DNA of 64,000 bases from Pandoraea nosoerga (GTDB lineage Bacteria; Pseudomonadota; Gammaproteobacteria; Burkholderiales; Burkholderiaceae), in the NCBI RefSeq assembly GCF_902459585.1, contig NZ_CABPSC010000009.1:1-64000 (forward strand). Reading direction: 5' to 3'. The notes under the pieces are model-generated. The model was not told where the DNA came from. It saw nothing but the letters and a program-made list of their open reading frames with translations, and made no database searches. Positions within the stretch are counted from its first letter, which is position 1, and each line of letters opens with the position of its first letter. Below are positions 55,109 to 64,000 of this stretch, piece after piece. A program made the position numbers and the translations under genes.

Positions 55109-55936
55109 ATGGCCATCACCCTCAAGAATGCCCACGACATCGAAATGATGCGCGTCGCCTGCCGCCTGGCCAGCGAAGTGCTCGATTTCATTACGCCGCA
55201 CGTCCGCGCGGGCGTGACGACCGGGGAGCTCGACCGGCTGTGCCACGAGTACATGGTCAAGGAGCAAGGGACCGTGCCCGCGCCGCTGAACTATCAGCCG
55301 CCCGGCTATCCGCCCTACCCGAAGGCCACCTGCATTTCCGTGAACGACGTGATCTGCCACGGCATTCCGGGCGACAAGGTCCTCAAGAACGGCGACGCGC
55401 TGAACATCGACATCACCGTCATCAAGGACGGCTACTTCGGCGATACGAGCCGCATGTTCATCGTCGGCGAAGGCTCGATCCTGGCCAGACGCTTGGCGCA
55501 GGTCACTTACGAGTGCATGTGGCTCGGCATCAACCAGGTCCGGCCAGGCGCGCATCTGGGCGACATCGGGCACGCGATCCAGACGCATGCCGAAGCGCAG
55601 GGTTACAGCGTCGTGCGCGAATACTGCGGCCACGGCATTGGCCAGGTGTTTCACGAAGATCCCCAGATCCTGCACTACGGACGCCCGGGCACCGGCATCG
55701 AGCTGCAGGCCGGCATGATCTTCACCATCGAGCCGATGATCAACGCCGGCAAGCGTGAAATCCGCACGATGCCGGACCAGTGGACGGTGAAGACGCGCGA
55801 CCGCAGTCTGTCGGCGCAGTGGGAACACACCGTGCTCGTGACGGAAACGGGGCACGAGGTGCTCACGCACTCGGCCCTCACGCCGCCGCCGCCGCCGGGG
55901 TCCGCCTATGTGGCGTCTTTTCCCGCGGCCGCCTGA
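55109..55936 (+). CDS. map: Methionine aminopeptidase type I
   Basis: 275 residues from the ATG at 55109. It removes the initiator Met. The five metal ligands are visible: Asp residues in NIDITVIKDGYFGDTS, His in CGHGIGQVFHEDP, and Glu in TIEPMI and WEHTVLV; the substrate His is in ICHGIPGD. The C-terminal tail after about 250 (TPPPPPGSAYVAS) is non-conserved. It is divergent from rpsB, the usual arrangement, and is followed by glnD. Confidence 0.96.
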   Translation: MAITLKNAHDIEMMRVACRLASEVLDFITPHVRAGVTTGELDRLCHEYMVKEQGTVPAPLNYQPPGYPPYPKATCISVNDVICHGIPGDKVLKNGDALNIDITVIKDGYFGDTSRMFIVGEGSILARRLAQVTYECMWLGINQVRPGAHLGDIGHAIQTHAEAQGYSVVREYCGHGIGQVFHEDPQILHYGRPGTGIELQAGMIFTIEPMINAGKREIRTMPDQWTVKTRDRSLSAQWEHTVLVTETGHEVLTHSALTPPPPPGSAYVASFPAAA

Positions 55937-56027
55937 CGTTCGCCAACTTCGAAGCCCCCATGCCCGGCCGCCGATGAGGGCGGCCGCCCCGGCCTGACCC
56001 GTCACATACACTCAGGAAGAAGCCGCC

Positions 56028-58592
56028 ATGCACGCGCGTGCTCATGCCCCGTCCCCGCTACGTCAGGCCCTCAGGCAACGCAAGGCCGACCTCGTCGAGC
56101 GCTTCACCGCGCATGGCAAGGTCGACGCCCTGCTGCACGGACTCTGCCAGGCCGTCGATCAATCGATGCGCGAGGCCTGGGCCCAGTGCGGCATGCCAGA
56201 CGGTCTCGCGCTGGTCGCCGTGGGCGGCTACGGGCGCGGTGAGCTCTATCCGTATTCGGATGTCGACATCCTGTTGCTGCACCGCAGCATCGATGGCGAG
56301 GCGCTCACGCAGCACGTGGAGCCGTTCATTGGTTTTCTGTGGGACATCGGGCTGGAAATCGGCTCGTCGGTCCGCACGGTAGACGAGTGCCTGACCGAAG
56401 CCCATGCCGACATCACCGTGCAGACAAGTCTGCTCGAGGCGCGCTTTCTCACGGGCAATCGCGCGCTTTTCGACGAATTCGGGCAACGCTTTGCCGCCGA
56501 TCTCGATCCGCTCGCGTTCTTTCGCAGCAAGCAGCTGGAGATCCGCCAGCGGCACGCCAAGTATCAGGACACGCCGTACAGTCTGGAGCCGAACTGCAAG
56601 GAAAGCCCGGGCGGGCTGCGCGACTTGCAGGTAATCCTGTGGATGACGAAGGCGGCCGGCCTGGGCAACAGTTGGGCGGAGCTCTTCGCACGCGACTTGC
56701 TCACCGAGCGCGAGCTCAAGGAACTGCGTCGCAACGAGCAGTTCCTGAAAGGGCTGCGCGCGCGGCTCCATCTGATTGCGCGGCGTCGCCAGGACGTCCT
56801 CGTGTTCGACATGCAGACGTCGCTCGCGCAAAGCCTCGGGTTCGAGGCAACGCCGACCAAGCGCGCGAGCGAGCAACTCATGCGCCGGTATTACTGGGCC
56901 GCGAAAGCCGTCTCGCAGCTCAACACCGTGCTGCTGCTCAATGTCGAAGCCCGCCTCTTCCCGCAGACCAGCGGCGTGACGCGCGTAATCAACGAGCGAT
57001 TCGTCGAAAAGCAGGGAATGATCGAGATTGCGGACGACGAGTTGTATCAGCGTCACCCGAACGCGATCCTCGAGACCTTCCTGCTGTACGAGCAGGTCGT
57101 CGGCGTGAAGGGCCTGTCGGCGAGAACGCTGCGCGCGCTGTATAACGCCCGCGAACTGATGGACGCCCGCTGGCGCGCCGATCCAGAGAACCGACGGACG
57201 TTCCTCGAAATCCTGCAGCAGCCGCAGGGCATCACGCACGCCTTGCGTCTGATGAACCAGACAAGCGTGCTGGGCCGCTATCTGATCAACTTCCGTCGCG
57301 TCGTGGGTCAGATGCAGCACGACCTCTACCACGTCTACACGGTCGACCAGCACATCCTGATGGTGGTGCGCAACATCCGCCGCTTCGCGGTGGCGGAACA
57401 CACGCACGAATACCCGTTCTGCAGCCAGTTGATCGCGAACTTCGACCGGCCGTGGGTGTTGACCATCGCCGCCCTCTTCCATGACATCGCGAAGGGCCGC
57501 GGCGGCGATCACTCCACACTGGGCATGGTCGACGCCCGGCGCTTCTGTACGCGCCATGGCCTCGGCCGCGAGGATACGGAGTTGATCGTGTGGCTCGTCG
57601 GCGAGCATCTGACGATGAGCACGGTGGCGCAGAAGCAGGACACCACCGACCCCGAGGTCATTCGCCGGTTCGCCGACAAGGTCGGCAACGAGCGTCGTCT
57701 GACGGCGCTCTACCTGCTGACGGTTGCCGACATTCGCGGCACCAGCCCGAAGGTGTGGAACGCGTGGAAGGGCAAGCTGCTCGAAGACCTCTACCGCCTG
57801 ACATTGCAGGTGCTGGGCGGGGCCAATCCCGATCCGCATGCACGGCTTAAGGCCCGCAAGGAGGAAGCGCTCGGCCTGCTACGGCTGTACACGGTGCCCG
57901 AACGCGCGCAGGAGGCGCTGTGGAACACGCTGGACGTCGCTTATTTCCTGCGCAACGACCCGGCGGATGTCGCATGGCAGACGCGCCATTTGTGGCGACA
58001 TGTGCAGAGCGCCGAGCCCATCGTCAAGGCGCGTCCCTCGCCGATTGGGGAAGGATTGCAGGTGATGGTCTACGTGCGCGACCAGGTGGACCTGTTTGCC
58101 CGAATTTGCGGCTATTTCGAGCGCAAGGGCCTGTCGATTCTCGACGCCAAGGTACACACGACCAGCGAGGGCTTCGCGCTCGATAGCTTCCTGCTTACCG
58201 ACCCGGGCCTCGATACGAGCTATCGCGACATCATCAGCCTGGTGGAGAGCGAGCTGGTCTCGCTGCTCACGCGCGCCGAACCGTTGGCCGAACCGAACAA
58301 GGGGCGCCTGCCGCGCCGCTCGCGCAGCTTCCCCGTCACTCCGCGCGTCGATCTGCGCCCTGACGATCGCGGCCAATACTACTTGCTGTCGGTATCGGCC
58401 AACGACCGCACCGGCCTGCTCTACGCGGTCGCCCGCGTGCTCGCGCGTCATGGCGTGAGCGTGCGTACCGCCCGCATCAACACCCTCGGCGAGCGTGTCG
58501 AAGACACGTTCCTGCTCGACGGCAGCCGCTTGCAGGATAACCGCCTGCAAATCGCCGTCGAGACCGAATTACTCGAAGCACTGGAACCATGA
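56028..58592 (+). CDS. glnD: Bifunctional uridylyltransferase/uridylyl-removing enzyme GlnD
   Basis: 854 residues. The nitrogen sensor that uridylylates and deuridylylates PII. The nucleotidyltransferase site is [19 protein letters not shown] (about 65-84). The HD domain for UMP removal contains [14 protein letters not shown] near 485-498. Two C-terminal ACT domains bind glutamine ([44 protein letters not shown]). The stop overlaps the next gene by ATGA (58589-58592). Confidence 0.96.
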   Translation: MHARAHAPSPLRQALRQRKADLVERFTAHGKVDALLHGLCQAVDQSMREAWAQCGMPDGLALVAVGGYGRGELYPYSDVDILLLHRSIDGEALTQHVEPFIGFLWDIGLEIGSSVRTVDECLTEAHADITVQTSLLEARFLTGNRALFDEFGQRFAADLDPLAFFRSKQLEIRQRHAKYQDTPYSLEPNCKESPGGLRDLQVILWMTKAAGLGNSWAELFARDLLTERELKELRRNEQFLKGLRARLHLIARRRQDVLVFDMQTSLAQSLGFEATPTKRASEQLMRRYYWAAKAVSQLNTVLLLNVEARLFPQTSGVTRVINERFVEKQGMIEIADDELYQRHPNAILETFLLYEQVVGVKGLSARTLRALYNARELMDARWRADPENRRTFLEILQQPQGITHALRLMNQTSVLGRYLINFRRVVGQMQHDLYHVYTVDQHILMVVRNIRRFAVAEHTHEYPFCSQLIANFDRPWVLTIAALFHDIAKGRGGDHSTLGMVDARRFCTRHGLGREDTELIVWLVGEHLTMSTVAQKQDTTDPEVIRRFADKVGNERRLTALYLLTVADIRGTSPKVWNAWKGKLLEDLYRLTLQVLGGANPDPHARLKARKEEALGLLRLYTVPERAQEALWNTLDVAYFLRNDPADVAWQTRHLWRHVQSAEPIVKARPSPIGEGLQVMVYVRDQVDLFARICGYFERKGLSILDAKVHTTSEGFALDSFLLTDPGLDTSYRDIISLVESELVSLLTRAEPLAEPNKGRLPRRSRSFPVTPRVDLRPDDRGQYYLLSVSANDRTGLLYAVARVLARHGVSVRTARINTLGERVEDTFLLDGSRLQDNRLQIAVETELLEALEP

Positions 58593-59866
58593 GCGATACC
58601 CCGCGCGCCAAGCTGAGCGCCAAACATCCCCGCATCCTCGACAAGACCCGCGCGCCCGTGCGCTCGTCGAGCCCGCTTCGGCGCCCGACCAAAGCCGTGC
58701 CCGCGTCAATGCTCGATGGGTCCGGCGCGAAGATGAGGCCGACGAAGCCGACGAAGGCGAATGAGCCGACTAAGCCGACTAGGCCGACTAAGCCCGCGCG
58801 GCCGCGCCCGGCGGGCGATGTGCCGGCGCCCGCCGGTGGTGCTCGCCCCTCCGGGACTGCGCCCCGCAAGGCCGCAGGCAGTACCAAGCCATACGAGAAG
58901 CGCACGAGCGGCGAACGCCCACCGGCGCGCGGTCAGCGCGAGCGTGCGGCGGGCGCCCGTCCGGCTCGCTTCAATGCTGAAGAGCGCCCGCGCCGCAGCG
59001 CCGAAGGCAGCGCCCGGGGCGCCCGGAGCGCCCGCCCGGCCCCCCAGGCTCGCCCCGCACGCGCCCGGCGTGACAGCGATGACGACATCAAGATTCACCA
59101 CGACGCCGCCGGCTCGCTGCGTCTGTCCAAGCGCATGTCCCAACTTGGCCTGTGCTCGCGTCGCGAAGCGGACGAGTGGATCGCCAAGGGCTGGGTGCGT
59201 GTCGATGGCAAGGTGGTAACCGAGCTCGGTACGAAGATTCTGCCGACACAGGACATCACGGTCGTCCAGGCCGCCCAAAAGGAACAGGCCAATCGCGTGA
59301 CGGTCCTTCTGCACAAACCCGTCGGATACGTGTCGGGACAGGCGGAGGACGGCTATGAGCCGGCCGTCGTACTGGTTACGCGCGAACACCATTGGAGCGA
59401 GGACGACGCCGGCATACGCTTCTCGCCGTCGCATCTGCGCAGTCTCGCCCCGGCGGGACGCCTCGACATCGACTCGACGGGCCTGCTCGTCCTGACGCAG
59501 GACGGCCGCGTCGCGAAACAGCTGATTGGCGAGGACTCCGAGATCGAAAAGGAATATCTCGTCCGCGTCTCGTTCAACGAGCATTCGCACAACGTTCAGG
59601 CGCACTTCCCGGCCGAGCGTCTGGCGTTGCTGCGTCACGGTCTGGCGCTCGACGATCAGCCGCTCAAGCCGGCGCAGGTCGACTGGCAGAACCCGGAGCA
59701 ACTGCGTTTCGTGCTCAAGGAAGGCAAGAAGCGCCAGATTCGCCGAATGTGCGAACTCGTTGGACTGCATGTGACGGGCCTCAAGCGCGTGCGAATGGGA
59801 CGCATCACGCTTGGCAACCTGCCGGTCGGCGAGTGGCGTTACCTGCGCCCGGGCGAAACGTTCTGA
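58589..59866 (+). CDS. rluB: Pseudouridine synthase, RluB/RsuA family, with long low-complexity N-terminus
   Basis: 425 residues. The first 165 are disordered, rich in Lys/Pro/Thr/Arg/Ala, including [20 protein letters not shown] encoded by 9-bp tandem repeats (about 58738-58797). The S4 domain follows ([22 protein letters not shown]), then the synthase domain with catalytic Asp in [18 protein letters not shown] and [25 protein letters not shown]. The likely target is 23S rRNA U2605. It is coupled to glnD, which is unusual and probably lineage-specific. Confidence 0.9.
   Translation: MSDTPRAKLSAKHPRILDKTRAPVRSSSPLRRPTKAVPASMLDGSGAKMRPTKPTKANEPTKPTRPTKPARPRPAGDVPAPAGGARPSGTAPRKAAGSTKPYEKRTSGERPPARGQRERAAGARPARFNAEERPRRSAEGSARGARSARPAPQARPARARRDSDDDIKIHHDAAGSLRLSKRMSQLGLCSRREADEWIAKGWVRVDGKVVTELGTKILPTQDITVVQAAQKEQANRVTVLLHKPVGYVSGQAEDGYEPAVVLVTREHHWSEDDAGIRFSPSHLRSLAPAGRLDIDSTGLLVLTQDGRVAKQLIGEDSEIEKEYLVRVSFNEHSHNVQAHFPAERLALLRHGLALDDQPLKPAQVDWQNPEQLRFVLKEGKKRQIRRMCELVGLHVTGLKRVRMGRITLGNLPVGEWRYLRPGETF
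58738..58797. repeat. 9-bp tandem repeats inside rluB
   Basis: Copies of GCCGACTAAG / GCCGACGAAG in phase with the reading frame encode K-P-T / R-P-T repeats in the disordered N-terminus. Copy-number changes would keep the frame. Confidence 0.65.
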
Positions 59867-59939
59867 TTCCCGCACGCCGGTTGCCCAGGGCCGGCGTGAA
59901 TGCCGCAGAGGACTTCCACCGCTCCCGGTCGCACCAAGA

Positions 59940-59966
59940 AAAAGCCCGCCATTTTCGGCGGGCTTT
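59940..59966. terminator. Bidirectional terminator between rluB and def
   Basis: AAAAGCCCGCC pairs with GGCGGGCTTTT around ATTTTC; A and T tracts on both sides let it serve both convergent genes. Confidence 0.9.
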
Positions 59967-59995
59967 TCCATTCCAACGCGCCAACGTGTCGCGCG

Positions 59996-60529
59996 TCAAT
60001 CGTCGCTGGCCGGGTCCAAGCCCGGGAACAGGATCTCCGTGAAGCCGAACTTGGTGAAGTCCGTGATGCGCATCGGATAGAGCTTGCCAATCAGGTGATC
60101 GCACTCGTGCTGCACCACTCGCGCATGGAAGCCTTCCGCCACACGGTCGATGACGCGACCGTATTGATCGAAACCTTCATAACGCAGCATGGAATAGCGG
60201 TTGACCATCCCCCGCAAGCCGGGCACCGACAGGCACCCTTCCCAGCCCTCCTCCATGTCCTGCGTGAGCGGCGTGATCACCGGGTTGATGAGCACCGTCT
60301 CGGGCACTTCGGGCGCGTCCGGATAGCGATCGTTGTGCTCGAAGCCGAAGATCACCACCTGCAGATCGACGCCGATCTGCGGCGCGGCCAGACCCGCGCC
60401 GTTTGCGTGCTTCATCGTGTCGAACATGTCGGCCACGAGTTCGTGCAACTCGGGCGTATCGAACTGTTCCACCGCCTTGGCGATGCGCAACAAGCGCGGA
60501 TCGCCCATCTTCAGAATGTCGCGAATCAT
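59996..60529 (-). CDS. def: Peptide deformylase
   Basis: 177 residues from the ATG at 60529; the open frame back to 60652 overlaps ligA. The three metal motifs are present: [10 protein letters not shown] (44-53), EGCLS with Cys99, and HECDH with His141, Glu142 and His145. It removes the formyl group from nascent Met, acting before Map. It lies downstream of ligA on the same strand, away from the usual def-fmt pair, so this may be a second copy. No fmt is visible in the window. Confidence 0.95.
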   Translation of the reverse strand: MIRDILKMGDPRLLRIAKAVEQFDTPELHELVADMFDTMKHANGAGLAAPQIGVDLQVVIFGFEHNDRYPDAPEVPETVLINPVITPLTQDMEEGWEGCLSVPGLRGMVNRYSMLRYEGFDQYGRVIDRVAEGFHARVVQHECDHLIGKLYPMRITDFTKFGFTEILFPGLDPASDD

Positions 60530-60545
60530 CGGTCGGGTCCTCACA

Positions 60546-62696
<2,151 letters not shown>

Positions 62697-62751
62697 TTAT
62701 GCCTTCGACGCCCGCGGCTTGGCGTCGTCGATAGCAGGAATCAATGGGAAT

Positions 62752-62782
62752 AAAAACGCCGCTCACCCAACGGTGAACGGCG
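62752..62782 (-). terminator. Terminator downstream of zipA
   Basis: ACGCCGCTCACC and GGTGAACGGCGT form a stem with one mismatch around CAAC. The A run at 62752-62756 provides a T tract on the minus strand. It lies between the zipA stop and ligA, so ligA probably has its own promoter in the 62664-62750 gap or relies on read-through. Confidence 0.8.
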
Positions 62783-62846
62783 TGCATCGAACGCCCGCCG
62801 GAGAGCGTCGCACCGGCGCCGCCACCGCCGGGCATCGGCCCCGGGC

Positions 62847-64000
62847 TTACTGGCTGAACAGGCGGCGCGTGACCGGCGAGCCGGCCGGCAGTCCCCTCGC
62901 CTCGAGGCGCTCGTAGAGCTTGAGCAGTTGCTTGTCGACGTTTTGCAGCGCAGCATCCGAGAGCGGCCGGCGCTGATCGTCCACCACCCGGCCGCCGATG
63001 CGCTGGCCGATCGAGCGCGCGTAATCGCACATCAGGCGAAACGGCAGCAGGTCCTCGTCGGCCACGGGCACGTCGAGCAGCATCGTGATGAGGTCGCCGC
63101 CCTTGTACGTCAGATCGTCGCGCAGGAAATTCGTGTCGCCGAACTGCAGCATGAACACCGGGTTCTGCCGCGTGTCGAGCTTGACGAACCGCATGCCGTC
63201 GCGCGAGAGCAGCAGACCATCCTGCGTTGCCACCGCCTGCACGTAGTTGGCCGACCACGGTGCGCCGTCGGACAACACGTTCACGGACAGTTGCGCGTCG
63301 CACTGTGCGGCAAAGCCGTCGAGCTCGCGGGCGCGTGCCACCGTCTCCATCATGTCCGGCAACTCGGGCAGCGCGTCCACGGTGTCGGAGAGCGTCTGCA
63401 CGAGATTCGAGAATTCGGAGAATTCGACTTCGTTGAGTGCGCCCGCGCGGTTGGCCAATTGCACGGCCATGCGCAACTGGTGGTAGCGCCCGCCCGTGCG
63501 GATCGGCTCCCACGGCGAATGCTCGTCCGCACGGCCCTCGATGTTGACGGGCTTGCTGCCCGCACGGCGCATGCGCACCGTGAGCGGCATCAGGCGCTCG
63601 GCGGCGATCACGTTCGCGAGCGGCAGATCGACGATGCAGTCGATGCGCTCGTCGATGATCGGCGCCGGCCCGCTCGGCGCGGCAGCGCGGACCGCCGCCG
63701 GAATGGTGGCTGCGGTGGCTGCGGTGGCTGCGGGAGCTGCGGAAGCTGCAGTGGCAGCAGCGCCGGCCCCGTCGGGCGCGGCCGCGACTGCATCCGACGG
63801 GGCGCCGGCCGCAGCCGAGACGGACGCCGCAGCGCACGCATCGACGGTATCGTCGGCGGCCAGTTCCGCATCGACGCGCGCGACCGTCCCTGCGGCGTCG
63901 TTCGCCTCGCCCTGCTCGGCGCCATGCGCGACGGCGTCCGTTCCGGCGGCCGGGGCCGAGGTTGATGTCAAGGCCGAGGCAGCTTCGGTTTCGACGGCGA
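62847..64000 (-). CDS. zipA: Cell division protein ZipA, partial (N-terminus beyond window)
   Basis: 384 residues are visible and the frame is open to the window edge, so the N-terminal membrane anchor is missing. The visible N-terminal half is an Ala/Thr/Pro-rich linker, with a 9-bp tandem repeat at 63705-63731 coding for Ala-Ala-Thr. The C-terminal domain (about 110 residues before the end) is the FtsZ-binding ZipA fold: DGMRFVKLDTRQNPVFMLQFGDTNFL, then LITMLLDVPVADEDLLPFRLMCDYARSIGQRIGGRVVDD. Position upstream of ligA supports zipA. Confidence 0.85.
   Translation of the reverse strand, partial: AVETEAASALTSTSAPAAGTDAVAHGAEQGEANDAAGTVARVDAELAADDTVDACAAASVSAAAGAPSDAVAAAPDGAGAAATAASAAPAATAATAATIPAAVRAAAPSGPAPIIDERIDCIVDLPLANVIAAERLMPLTVRMRRAGSKPVNIEGRADEHSPWEPIRTGGRYHQLRMAVQLANRAGALNEVEFSEFSNLVQTLSDTVDALPELPDMMETVARARELDGFAAQCDAQLSVNVLSDGAPWSANYVQAVATQDGLLLSRDGMRFVKLDTRQNPVFMLQFGDTNFLRDDLTYKGGDLITMLLDVPVADEDLLPFRLMCDYARSIGQRIGGRVVDDQRRPLSDAALQNVDKQLLKLYERLEARGLPAGSPVTRRLFSQ
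63705..63731. repeat. Three copies of a 9-bp repeat in the zipA linker
   Basis: GGTGGCTGC occurs three times in tandem and in frame, encoding Ala/Thr repeats of the disordered linker. Confidence 0.6.

Overview
The window is a high-GC bacterial chromosome segment from a betaproteobacterium of the Burkholderiaceae. The order rpsB-tsf-pyrH-frr-uppS-cdsA-dxr-rseP-bamA-skp-lpxD-fabZ-lpxA-lpxB-rnhB, a ppsA/ppsR divergent pair, zipA next to ligA and the guaB-guaA pair are typical of that family. Pandoraea or a close relative is my best guess, but genus is inferred from general resemblance, not from a marker comparison. I see no rRNA, tRNA or CRISPR.

Left part, about 1-15.7 kb: variable housekeeping and accessory metabolism. 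It starts with a purine-ring degradation operon on the minus strand (allantoinase puuE, OHCU decarboxylase uraD, the first codons of allantoicase). Then come tadA/LD-carboxypeptidase, an MHS-type organic-acid transporter, dkgB, a GntR/FCD regulator, an orphan ParB-like protein, a LON-domain protein, two LysR regulators around an MFS efflux gene, an SDR-fold protein that has lost its catalytic Tyr and Lys, a DEDDh exonuclease, and an epimerase-type SDR divergent from a MmyB-type XRE regulator.

Middle, 15.8-26.97 kb: a genomic island inserted in the 3' end of guaA. A 16-bp sequence that includes the guaA stop codon is repeated exactly at both ends (15797 and 26952), and a third, near-identical copy lies inside (18477). 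The island therefore looks like two modules in tandem. Module 1 (15.8-18.5 kb, visibly more A+T rich) holds an excisionase-type antitoxin, a PIN toxin and an FRG-domain protein. Module 2 (18.5-26.95 kb) holds a LysR regulator and a redox cluster: three aldo/keto reductases (one with a Tat signal), a frameshifted flavodoxin-fold reductase, an exported two-domain carboxymuconolactone-decarboxylase-like protein, an exported cyclophilin-fold protein and a DUF2255 protein. It ends in a serine-recombinase remnant. No intact integrase is present.

Right part, 26.96-64 kb: conserved core genome. It contains guaA and guaB, a DMT-family transporter, rnfH-ratA divergent from smpB, an SPFH/NfeD pair, ppsA divergent from its regulator ppsR, the large outer-membrane and lipid A biogenesis block read leftward from rpsB (54.6 kb) to an rRNA/tRNA methyltransferase (39.0 kb), then map-glnD-rluB on the plus strand, and def, ligA and zipA (cut by the window end) on the minus strand. 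Many neighbouring genes overlap by ATGA or TGATG, which points to long cotranscribed, translationally coupled units.
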